A stretch of DNA of 64,000 nucleotides, taken from [Clostridium] aminophilum. Lineage in GTDB: Bacteria; Bacillota; Clostridia; Lachnospirales; Lachnospiraceae. Shown here one piece after another: positions 25,929 to 34,163 of this stretch. Where the stretch lies: contig NZ_FOIL01000005.1 in assembly GCF_900101295.1 (NCBI RefSeq), positions 42,858-106,857 of the forward strand, read 5' to 3'. The number at the start of each line of letters is the position of its first letter. The first letter of the stretch is position 1. The notes under the pieces were generated by a model. The model was not told the DNA's origin. It did no database searches and worked only from the letters and a program-made list of their open reading frames with translations. Made by a program: the position numbers and the translations under genes.

Positions 25929-26414
25929 ATGCAGACAGGAGATTATCTGGTACACAATAGCGGCAAAGTATGTCAAATCACCGGAACGGAGATTATGAAG
26001 CTGACGGGAAAGGACGTCCGTTATCTGATACTGACGCCGATCCGTGGATCGGCAGAGACCATCTATGTTCCGGAAGAAGTGGCATCCGCCACATTGAAAC
26101 CGATTATGTCCAGGGCAGAAGCGATGAACCTGATTCACCGCATGGATGAGATTGAGCCTCTGAAGATCCGGAACGAACGCCATCGTGATCAGGAATATGC
26201 GGCAGCATATAACACACAGGATATGGATACCATGGTTTCGGTCGTAAAGGAACTTCATAATCGTCAGGAACACCGTCGCAGCATCGGAAAGGCGCTTCCG
26301 TCGAAAGATGCGCAGATGATGGCCCGCGTGCAGAGCACGATTGACGAATGCATGGCAGTTGCCCTGGGAATCCGGCCGGAGGAAGTCAGCGATTTCATCC
26401 GGGACAACCGGTAG
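25929..26414 (+). CDS. CarD family transcriptional regulator
   Basis: A 161-residue protein. The N-terminal half (MQTGDYLVHNSGKVCQITG ... YLILTPIRGSAETIYVPEE) is a CarD/TRCF RNA-polymerase-interacting domain, and the rest is helical as in CarD/CdnL proteins. These bind the RNA polymerase beta subunit and stabilise open promoter complexes. The start ATG 25929 follows AAAGGAGG at 25916-25923. No other gene shares its transcript before the leuS leader. Confidence 0.85.
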   Translation: MQTGDYLVHNSGKVCQITGTEIMKLTGKDVRYLILTPIRGSAETIYVPEEVASATLKPIMSRAEAMNLIHRMDEIEPLKIRNERHRDQEYAAAYNTQDMDTMVSVVKELHNRQEHRRSIGKALPSKDAQMMARVQSTIDECMAVALGIRPEEVSDFIRDNR

Positions 26415-26441
26415 CAGCAGACGGCTGCGCGGGCGTAAGTA

Positions 26442-26470
26442 TTGACACGGGATAAAGAATGCGATATTCT
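26442..26470 (+). promoter_or_regulatory. promoter of the leuS T-box unit
   Basis: TTGACA (26442-26447), 17-base spacer, TATTCT (26465-26470), directly ahead of the T-box leader. Confidence 0.8.
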
Positions 26471-26476
26471 ATCGTA

Positions 26477-26760
26477 GAAATGTGAAGAAGAGGAATAGTA
26501 GCAGACGGAACCATTCCAGAGAACTGCCGGGAGGTGCAAGGCAGCATGGGGAAATCCGTGAACTCGCCTCGGAGCAGCGCGCGGAAGACCGCATTTTCCA
26601 AGGGGGTATGAGACTCTGCAGAGGATGCCGGGGGTAAGCGTCGCCGGGATGTCCCGTTACAGACCTGATGAGTGTACGTGAAAGCGTAAAGCGGAGTGGT
26701 ACCGCGCAGACATGAACAAATGGCCCTGCGTCTCCTGATCGGGAGATGCGGGGCTTTATC
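26477..26760 (+). promoter_or_regulatory. T-box riboswitch, leucine specifier (CUC)
   Basis: The T-box core GAGTGGTACCGCG is at 26694-26706. The terminator follows, with GCCCTGCGTCTCC (26723-26735) against GGGAGATGCGGGGC (26741-26754), and then TTTAT. The specifier loop reads GAA-CTC-GCCTCGGAG with CTC (Leu) at 26563-26565, in the same sequence frame as the Trp leader's GAA-TGG. It would raise leuS expression when tRNA-Leu is uncharged. Confidence 0.9.
26723..26758 (+). terminator. leuS T-box terminator
   Basis: A 13-bp imperfect stem closes the T-box leader 36 bases before the leuS start. The T-run is short (CTTTATCTTATTT). Confidence 0.8.
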
Positions 26761-26793
26761 TTATTTAAAAGAAACAGAAAAGGAGCAGAAGTC

Positions 26794-29208
26794 ATGAAAT
26801 ACGATTTTAAGAAGATCGAACCGAAGTGGCAGGCAGCCTGGGAAAAGAACAGAGCGTTCGAGGCTGTGGATTTTTCCGAGAAACCGAAGTGGTACGGACT
26901 GGTGGAGTTCCCGTATCCGTCCGGCGTCGGCATGCATGTCGGCCACATTAAGGCATATTCCAGTATCGAGGTAATCTCCCGCAAGAGAAGAATGCAGGGG
27001 TATAATGTTCTCTTTCCGATGGGCTTCGACTCCTTCGGTCTTCCGGCCGAGAACTATGCGGTCAAGACCAATACGCATCCGCATATCATCACCGAGAAGA
27101 ACATTGAGCATTTTACCGATCAGCTGAAGAAGGTCGGTTTCTCCTTTGACTGGGACAGAGAGTTTGCCACATCCCGCAAGGATTACTATAAATGGACCCA
27201 GTGGATCTTCATCCAGCTCTTCAAGAAGGGACTGGTATTCCGCGCAAAGACCCTGGTCAACTACTGCCCGCACTGCAAGGTTGTTCTCTCCAACGAGGAT
27301 TCCCAGGGCGGAAAATGTGACATCTGCCACAGCGATGTTGTTCAGCTTCCGAAAGACGTATGGTATCTGCGCATCACGCAGTATGCGGATAAGCTCCTGG
27401 ACGGCCTGAACGATGTCGAGTATCCGGAGTCCATCAAGCAGCAGCAGGTCAGCTGGATCGGAAAGAGCACGGGAGCATTTGTGAACTTCGGTCTCGACGG
27501 TACGGACGAGAAACTGGAGGTTTACACCACCCGCTGCGATACGCTGTTCGGCGTAACCTTCATGGTTGTTGCTCCGGAGCACCCGGTGCTGGATAAGTAT
27601 AAGGACCGGATTGCTAACTGGGACGAGGTAGAGGCATACCGCGCAGAGTGCGCGAAAAAGACGGAGTTCGAGAGAACTCAGCTGGTAAAGGATAAGACCG
27701 GCGTGAAGCTGGACGGCCTTTGCGGCATCAACCCGATCACCGGCAAGAAGGTTCCGCTGTTTATCGCAGACTATGTCATGATGGGATACGGAACCGGTGC
27801 GATCATGGCGGTGCCGGCACACGATCAGAGAGACTGGGATTTCGCTAAGAAGTTCGGCGCGGAGATTATTCCGGTCATCGAGGGCGGAGACGTGGAGAAA
27901 GAAGCTTACGCGGGCGACGGAACCATGATTAACTCCGATTTTCTGAACGGATATACAAACAAGAAGGATTCCATTGCCCGTATGCTCGAGGAGATCGAGA
28001 AGAGAGGCATCGGTCATAAGGGAATCCAGTACAAGATGAAGGACTGGGCGTTCAACCGTCAGAGATACTGGGGCGAGCCGATCCCGCTGGTTCATTGCCC
28101 GAAATGCGGTACGGTTGCAATTCCGGAGAGTGAGCTTCCGCTGGAACTTCCGGATGTGAAGAACTTTGAGCCGGGTACCGACGGACAGTCCCCGCTGGCA
28201 AAGATCGATTCCTTTGTGAACTGCAAGTGCCCGCAGTGCGGCGGCGATGCAAAGAGAGAGACGGATACCATGCCGCAGTGGGCGGGATCTTCCTGGTACT
28301 TCCTGCGTTTCTGTGATCCGCACAATGACAAGGCATTTGCGGACCGCAGGAAGCTCGATTACTGGATGCCGGTGGATCAGTACAACGGCGGTATGGAGCA
28401 TGTCACAAGACATCTTCTGTATTCCAGATTCTGGCATCATTTCCTCTACGACATCGGCGAGGTGGGATGCGCAGAGCCGTATGCAAAGAGAACCTATCAG
28501 GGAATGATCCTCGGCAAGGACGGCGAGAAGATGTCCAAGTCCAAGGGAAATGTTGTCGATCCGCTGGATGTTGTGGAAGAGTACGGTGCCGACACTCTTC
28601 GTACCTATGTCATGTTCATGGGCGATTACACTTCCTCTGCTCCGTGGAGCGATGATACCGTAAAGGGCTGCAAGCGATTCCTTGACCGTGTCGGCGCTCT
28701 GACGGATATTGCGACCGCAGAGAAGGAAGACGCAAAGATTGAGTCTGCGCTCCACAAGACCATCAAGAAGGTAACGGAAGACATCGAGGCGATGAAGTTC
28801 AACACCGCCATCGCTTCCATGATGGCGCTGATCAATGAGTTCGGCAGAGCAGGTGCGATCACAAAGAATGATCTGATCACCTTCATCAAGCTTCTCAGCC
28901 CGTTTGCTCCGCACATTACCGAGGAGATCTGGGAAGAACTGGGCATGAACCCGGACGGAAAGACCTTCTGTACTCTGTCCTCCTGGCCGGAGTACGATGA
29001 GGCGAAGACCAAGGATTCCACCATCGAGATCGGAGTTCAGGTCAACGGTAAGGTCAGAGGAACCGTAACGCTTGCGGTTGACTGTACCAGAGAAGAGGCG
29101 TTTGCGGCAGGAAAGGCCGATGAAAATGTTCAGAAGTTCATGGAAGGTAAGACCGTAGTCAAGGAAATCTACGTTCCGGGCAAGATTCTGAACTTTGTTG
29201 TTAAATAA
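26794..29208 (+). CDS. leuS: leucyl-tRNA synthetase
   Basis: An 804-residue class I synthetase. The HIGH-type motif appears as HVGH in PSGVGMHVGHIKAYS, KMSKS is present in GEKMSKSKGNVVDP, and the editing-domain region and zinc-type cysteines (CPHC...CDIC near residue 160) are visible. The C-terminal anticodon-binding domain includes the FIKLLSPFAPHITEEIWEEL segment. It charges tRNA-Leu in the cytoplasm. ATG 26794 follows AGGAG at 26782-26786 and is preferred over an in-frame upstream extension lying inside the terminator. Confidence 0.97.
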   Translation: MKYDFKKIEPKWQAAWEKNRAFEAVDFSEKPKWYGLVEFPYPSGVGMHVGHIKAYSSIEVISRKRRMQGYNVLFPMGFDSFGLPAENYAVKTNTHPHIITEKNIEHFTDQLKKVGFSFDWDREFATSRKDYYKWTQWIFIQLFKKGLVFRAKTLVNYCPHCKVVLSNEDSQGGKCDICHSDVVQLPKDVWYLRITQYADKLLDGLNDVEYPESIKQQQVSWIGKSTGAFVNFGLDGTDEKLEVYTTRCDTLFGVTFMVVAPEHPVLDKYKDRIANWDEVEAYRAECAKKTEFERTQLVKDKTGVKLDGLCGINPITGKKVPLFIADYVMMGYGTGAIMAVPAHDQRDWDFAKKFGAEIIPVIEGGDVEKEAYAGDGTMINSDFLNGYTNKKDSIARMLEEIEKRGIGHKGIQYKMKDWAFNRQRYWGEPIPLVHCPKCGTVAIPESELPLELPDVKNFEPGTDGQSPLAKIDSFVNCKCPQCGGDAKRETDTMPQWAGSSWYFLRFCDPHNDKAFADRRKLDYWMPVDQYNGGMEHVTRHLLYSRFWHHFLYDIGEVGCAEPYAKRTYQGMILGKDGEKMSKSKGNVVDPLDVVEEYGADTLRTYVMFMGDYTSSAPWSDDTVKGCKRFLDRVGALTDIATAEKEDAKIESALHKTIKKVTEDIEAMKFNTAIASMMALINEFGRAGAITKNDLITFIKLLSPFAPHITEEIWEELGMNPDGKTFCTLSSWPEYDEAKTKDSTIEIGVQVNGKVRGTVTLAVDCTREEAFAAGKADENVQKFMEGKTVVKEIYVPGKILNFVVK

Positions 29209-29211
29209 TCA

Positions 29212-29961
29212 ATGCTGATCTACAATCACGCTGCCATTGAGAAAAAATGGCAGTGTGAGACGGGCAGATATCAGCTGACCGTGCCGGAAGGGGCTGTTTT
29301 CGATTCTCGGAAGATCCGGGAAGAACTGGAAACGCTTCTCCCGGCTTTTTTGGATGACTATCGCTTTGACTACGGAAGCGATGGGCTGACACTGGGGCTG
29401 ATGTTTGCGGGCTATCTTGTGTCCGGATATGTCCGGGGCGGCAATCCTTTTCTCTGTTCGCTGAAGGAACTGCCCACCGGTGATGAATATTTTCCGGAAG
29501 CACTGGACGGCGTCTACGGTTTTCTGGCGAGAACGTACCGCGATTTCGGAGAGATGTTCGACCTGACGCCGGAGGGAATAAAGGAAAATGACGGATATAG
29601 GGAGGAAGACCGGAGGCCGGAGGCCGGAAAACGGGAGAAATCAGACCGCGCCGATGAGCGTTTTCTTCCGGTGGACAAGGCAGAGATCAAGGACGGGATG
29701 AAGGCAGAAGCGAAAGCAGAGTCAGAGGGGGAAAAGGCATGGCGTCAGTGCAGGGACCGCTACTCGGCCATGATTTGGGAGAGATATGAAAAACGGCGTT
29801 TCCGGACGATTCCGCCCGCTTTTATGGAATATGAGCGGGCGATCCGGAGATTATACCGGGTCTGTGGATATGCGGATCCCGTAACCTGCGCGGATTTTTT
29901 GAAGATGCTGTCGCCCTTTGCACCGAATCTTGCGGCAGAACTTCTCTCGTTTTTGGGATGA
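29212..29961 (+). CDS. hypothetical protein downstream of leuS with LeuS-like C-terminal segment
   Basis: A 249-residue soluble protein starting 3 bases after the leuS stop, with no clear ribosome site of its own. The middle (about residues 125-185) is charged and low complexity. The C-terminus reads FLKMLSPFAPNLAAELL, matching LeuS FIKLLSPFAPHITEEIW at 10 of 17 positions. Whether the gene descends from a partial duplication of the LeuS anticodon-binding region or the match is convergent cannot be settled by eye. I do not recognise a family. Confidence 0.7.
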   Translation: MLIYNHAAIEKKWQCETGRYQLTVPEGAVFDSRKIREELETLLPAFLDDYRFDYGSDGLTLGLMFAGYLVSGYVRGGNPFLCSLKELPTGDEYFPEALDGVYGFLARTYRDFGEMFDLTPEGIKENDGYREEDRRPEAGKREKSDRADERFLPVDKAEIKDGMKAEAKAESEGEKAWRQCRDRYSAMIWERYEKRRFRTIPPAFMEYERAIRRLYRVCGYADPVTCADFLKMLSPFAPNLAAELLSFLG

Positions 29962-30105
29962 ATCAAAAGAAAACAAGTCCTGTGATCCAGCTTATTGATA
30001 GACATTTATATGACGAAATATGATAAAGTAAAAAGAAAAAAGTAATAACGGACTGTATTTGTGTAATTTGCTAAACGGTCATAGTCTATAGGTTGGGATA
30101 GAATT

Positions 30106-31245
30106 ATGTTTTATACAGTGAGAGGATTGTTAAAAGACCGGGGCGTCCGGCTGGAAGACACGGCCTACCGAAACTGCAATGAGCAAATGTTGGATTTCAG
30201 GATTGCTTCGGGGGATTTCTACGAGATTCCGGATGTAAGTGACGGTATACTGCGTTTTAAGAATGCGGCGGATCTGCTTTGTTACAACATGCTTTGCGAA
30301 CAGCTTCCGCCTTTGAAACGTATTGTTTTCCGGCATAAAGAAATGTTTCCGTATTACGGGGAGAATCTTGTTAAGATCTGTGAAGGCCTGAAAAACGAAC
30401 CGGAATCCGTCTGCGTGGAAGGCGGTCCGTGTCTTTTTGGAGAACATGAAGTTACCGCTGTTATTGAGCTGAATGATGGATCGTCCTATTTTTTTGATTA
30501 TTCTACAGGGAAGAAATATCATGATCAGGAGAATGGGGCGTATGCGCAAACCGATCTGGATCTGGCGGGATTCATGGAGCAGAACGGGGAAAATATCAAA
30601 GATATTGTCTTCCACAATCATAAGACCGGCCTGACCTATCAGGAATATCTTCATGTCTTTTTCCCGTTTGCGGTTGCCAATGCATTACAGGCAGCACTGG
30701 TGATGACTTTACCGGATATGTCTTACCGCAAATATCTGGAATACTGTCTGCGTTATCTCAGGAAAGACCTCAGGGAAAAGACGGTAAAGGGATTTGAAGA
30801 GATCCTCTATCATATAAGTGATATGTATCTTGAACTGATCGATGAGCTCAGGAAGGTTCTTGCGGTAAAAGGATTCGTCCTGGTTCATGGCCGCGATCAG
30901 AAAATGCTGGATCTTTTCTATGAAAAAAGAGCACCTTTTATTGAAAAAAACAAGGTTTTGCGTTCTTTGACTTCCAATACGGCAAAACTGGAGTCCATCA
31001 AGGATTATATTTCCATGCCGGCTCTCCCATACTATATATTCGGATCAAAATACATTATCGAAGTCAACAGTATGGATGAGACGGATTCCTACCGCAAATG
31101 CCGTAAATTTCACAAGAAAGATACCGTGATGGGGTGTATCCTGTTTCCGGAGCTGCTGAGTGAGGACGGAATCAATACGCTTTACTGTACGACTCCGGAA
31201 TACAAGGATTACGGCAAGTTTAAATCTGAACTGGAGGAATTATGA
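30106..31245 (+). CDS. unknown soluble protein, first gene of the sensor/phosphatase operon
   Basis: A 379-residue protein without signal peptide or obvious membrane segment, rich in charged and aromatic residues. No catalytic motif is recognised. It overlaps the next gene by 4 bases (ATGA), so it is part of a three-gene unit with a sensor-MFS fusion and a SpoIIE-type phosphatase. In such settings a cytoplasmic partner often acts as an effector or anti-factor, but nothing in the sequence proves this. The start at 30106 lacks a strong Shine-Dalgarno site (GGTTGGGAT nearby), so the start is moderately uncertain. Confidence 0.75.
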   Translation: MFYTVRGLLKDRGVRLEDTAYRNCNEQMLDFRIASGDFYEIPDVSDGILRFKNAADLLCYNMLCEQLPPLKRIVFRHKEMFPYYGENLVKICEGLKNEPESVCVEGGPCLFGEHEVTAVIELNDGSSYFFDYSTGKKYHDQENGAYAQTDLDLAGFMEQNGENIKDIVFHNHKTGLTYQEYLHVFFPFAVANALQAALVMTLPDMSYRKYLEYCLRYLRKDLREKTVKGFEEILYHISDMYLELIDELRKVLAVKGFVLVHGRDQKMLDLFYEKRAPFIEKNKVLRSLTSNTAKLESIKDYISMPALPYYIFGSKYIIEVNSMDETDSYRKCRKFHKKDTVMGCILFPELLSEDGINTLYCTTPEYKDYGKFKSELEEL

Positions 31246-34163
31246 AGGATTATCTTTTTTCCCACAAAACCAGAAAGGCCGATATCCTTCTTATGTTTGT
31301 GGTCGGCCTTCTTTTGATGATCTGTCTGCATTTCAGGGTTCCGATAGCGGAGGTTTTTTCCAAAACCAGGGAGATATCGCTGGGATATATCACCAGAGAA
31401 TATAAGGGTCTTTATTATGTTATCGATAACGGTCATTCAAGAATCATGTGTTTTGATTCGGACGGGAAAGAGCGTTACTCGATCGTAGATCCAAGCGATA
31501 ACGGATCGAGCGTTTTGTATATCGATGACTGTTTGATAACGGATGAGAATCTTTATCTGTCTGTCTCGGAATGGGATGGCATGCTGCTGGCCAGAGAACT
31601 GGTCATGAAGTATGATCTGGATGGCAATTATATCGAAAATGTCACCCAGAACATCTACGACGGCTATCAAAACAACAAACACTCCTTCTATGGTCTGACG
31701 GAAGATCAGGGAGCGCTTATGTTTGGCGAATGCATGGCCGATTCGGTCCTGATTCACCGCATTAAGGACGGAACGGATGAGGAAAAACGGATCCCTTATC
31801 CGGATGCCTTTGATTCGGTAAGCGATCTTGTCATTGAGCGTGATGCGATCTTCATCATGGACAAGAACGGTCAGATCAATCGTTTCGAAAAAAACACGTC
31901 TGATCTGATCTATACGACGGAGTGGGAAAATGAGGAAGACCGCATTCCGTACTGCATGGATGTCAAAAACGGTGAGGTATATTTTACAGATATCCGAAAT
32001 CTGGAAGCGGTCAGGATCAATGGCGAAGATCAGAAGACCAGAGTGATGATCGAAGGTACCGATTCGCAGACGGTCACGGTATGTTCAGAGAATGATGATC
32101 TTTTGGTGACCAATTCCGATGGTATCCAGCGAATCGGAGAAAACGAAGCCCAATTCACGGAGATCCGAAAATCGGACGCCGATCTGGTAAGACAGTATGT
32201 ATTTTTAGGCTGTTCGGTGTTGCTGTTTCTTGCCGGCATCCTGTTTGTTCTTCGACTGTTCATGGATGTTTCCGGCCTCAGATTTAATACCGCTAAGAGC
32301 GCTCCTTTTACGATTGTGATCGTCGGAGCGGTGATTTTAGCGGTACTCAGTACGACCCTGCTCAATGCGTTTCGTGATTCTTATATGGATAAGATCAGAG
32401 AGCAGCTGAGAGCCACAGCGCTGATTGTTTCGGAGAGTATTGATGAAGCCGATGTGAGCAATATCAAAAAGGCATCTGATTTCAATTCCGAATCGTATCT
32501 CAACCTGATTGACCGGATGGAAAGCGCTTTCCCGATGAACGTTGATTTCTACAGGACGGCTTACTGCAATATTCTGAAGCTGTCTGAGGACAGACAAACC
32601 GGTTACGGCATTGCCTATCTGGATCAGTCCATCGGTGTTTATTTTCCGCTCGATGAAGTCGAGTATGATGAGGTGAGAGAGGTCTATGACACCGGCAATG
32701 CGGTCTGGAACGATGCCGTCGCCGATGTCACCGGTACGTACCTGTCTGTAAAGGTGCCGGTCTACTCATCCGATCGGAATGTCATCGGGGCGGTAGCGGT
32801 TGGCGCCGATACCTATGTGGTATCGGATATGATCCAGCAGATGCAAAAAGATGTACTGTTTTCGATTGTCATCATCCTTCTGCTGCTGTGGGTAATGACC
32901 AGTGAGGGGCTTTCGTTCTTTTATCTGATCAGCCGCTATCGTGAAAAGAAGATGAAAAAGAGCGGGAATGCTGTGGTTCCGGTCCATCTGATCAGACTGC
33001 TGATCGTTCTGGTGTTTACGGCTTTCAATATGGTGTCGTCCTTCCTGCCGGTTTACATTTTAAAAAGATGTGAATTGTTTGCGGGGAGTTATGCCGGTCT
33101 GATCGCGTCGCTGCCTTTGACGGTCAATATCTTTGTTATGGGGATCATGTCACTGGTATCCGCAAAACTTGTCAGACGTTTTGGCATAAAGAAAATCTTT
33201 ATGTTTTCCTGCCTGTTCGCTATGGCCGGAAATCTGACCATGCTGATACCGAACTATTTTACAATGGTATTGGGGCTGTTGCTGGATGGTATCGGTGTAG
33301 GTCTGATCTCCAACTCGATCTACATCATGCTGACTTACCTGAATGATAAGCAGGTTCGGAATGAATGTCTGAACAATTACAATTCCGCCAGCCTTTCCGG
33401 TATCAACATGGGTATGCTTTTCGGTGGTATTATAGCTACGACGCTCGCACAGAAATATGTCTTTGTCTTTGTGGCAATGACCTGGCTGTCGCTGTTCTTC
33501 TTCGCCGGATTCCTGGCAGGTAAACTGCAGGATATCATAGCGAGCGATGAGAATGCTGAGTTTACTGCGGACGCCAGACAGAACGTTTCAGGGTTTATCT
33601 TTCATAAGACGATCCTGTCGTTCTTTGTGCTGATCCAGAATCCGTATATCATCTTCAACAGCTTTGTGTTCTACTTTGTTCCGGTTTTTGCGGAAAGCAT
33701 AGGATATAATGAAACGGTCATCTCTGTACTGCTGGTATTGTACTCGGAAGTAGCCGTACTGTTAGGTTCCCGCGTATGGGACAAGACGGAAAAGGCGTTT
33801 GGAGATTACGCGATCTATCTGGCGATCGGACTCAATGTTGTTGCGTTTGCGATCTTTGCGGCGCAGCCTGAACTTATCGGTATCATCATTGCACTGATCG
33901 TAATGGGCATCAGCGCTTCCTTCGGAAAGCCGACGCATCAGTCATTCTTCCTGCGGCAGAAACCAACGGTTGAATTCGGTCAGGACAATGCGATCGGTGT
34001 CTATAACTTTACCGAGAATATCGGTGAATCACTCGGCCCCGTCATCTTCTCAAGACTTCTGGGTGCCGGAGGTGTCACAAACATGTCTTTCCTGGCATGC
34101 ATAAGCGGTCTGGGATTATTGCACTACATCATAAACAGAAAGGAGCTGGGCCATGGAAAATAA
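31242..34163 (+). CDS. large membrane protein: extracytoplasmic sensor regions fused to an MFS transporter domain
   Basis: A 973-residue protein. Reading along it: TM helix at about 14-30; an extracytoplasmic segment (about 45-310) of repeating beta-rich units resembling a propeller; TM helices at about 318-340 and 355-373; a second extracytoplasmic region (374-535) laid out like a dCache/Cache sensor (VYFPLDEVEYDEVREVYDTG, YLSVKVPVYSS..VIGAVAVGAD); a TM helix near 537-563; and from about 580 a major-facilitator domain with many helices and the typical loop after helix 2 (AKLVRRFGIKK). MFS domains normally form a stand-alone chain near 400 residues; fusion to two sensor modules is unusual. 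It overlaps its neighbours by 4 and 11 bases. Confidence 0.8.
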   Translation: MKDYLFSHKTRKADILLMFVVGLLLMICLHFRVPIAEVFSKTREISLGYITREYKGLYYVIDNGHSRIMCFDSDGKERYSIVDPSDNGSSVLYIDDCLITDENLYLSVSEWDGMLLARELVMKYDLDGNYIENVTQNIYDGYQNNKHSFYGLTEDQGALMFGECMADSVLIHRIKDGTDEEKRIPYPDAFDSVSDLVIERDAIFIMDKNGQINRFEKNTSDLIYTTEWENEEDRIPYCMDVKNGEVYFTDIRNLEAVRINGEDQKTRVMIEGTDSQTVTVCSENDDLLVTNSDGIQRIGENEAQFTEIRKSDADLVRQYVFLGCSVLLFLAGILFVLRLFMDVSGLRFNTAKSAPFTIVIVGAVILAVLSTTLLNAFRDSYMDKIREQLRATALIVSESIDEADVSNIKKASDFNSESYLNLIDRMESAFPMNVDFYRTAYCNILKLSEDRQTGYGIAYLDQSIGVYFPLDEVEYDEVREVYDTGNAVWNDAVADVTGTYLSVKVPVYSSDRNVIGAVAVGADTYVVSDMIQQMQKDVLFSIVIILLLLWVMTSEGLSFFYLISRYREKKMKKSGNAVVPVHLIRLLIVLVFTAFNMVSSFLPVYILKRCELFAGSYAGLIASLPLTVNIFVMGIMSLVSAKLVRRFGIKKIFMFSCLFAMAGNLTMLIPNYFTMVLGLLLDGIGVGLISNSIYIMLTYLNDKQVRNECLNNYNSASLSGINMGMLFGGIIATTLAQKYVFVFVAMTWLSLFFFAGFLAGKLQDIIASDENAEFTADARQNVSGFIFHKTILSFFVLIQNPYIIFNSFVFYFVPVFAESIGYNETVISVLLVLYSEVAVLLGSRVWDKTEKAFGDYAIYLAIGLNVVAFAIFAAQPELIGIIIALIVMGISASFGKPTHQSFFLRQKPTVEFGQDNAIGVYNFTENIGESLGPVIFSRLLGAGGVTNMSFLACISGLGLLHYIINRKELGHGK

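Noticed and set aside
26761..28914. Long minus-strand open frame across leuS
   Set aside because: Shadow of the leuS gene; the plus-strand protein has HIGH and KMSKS motifs.
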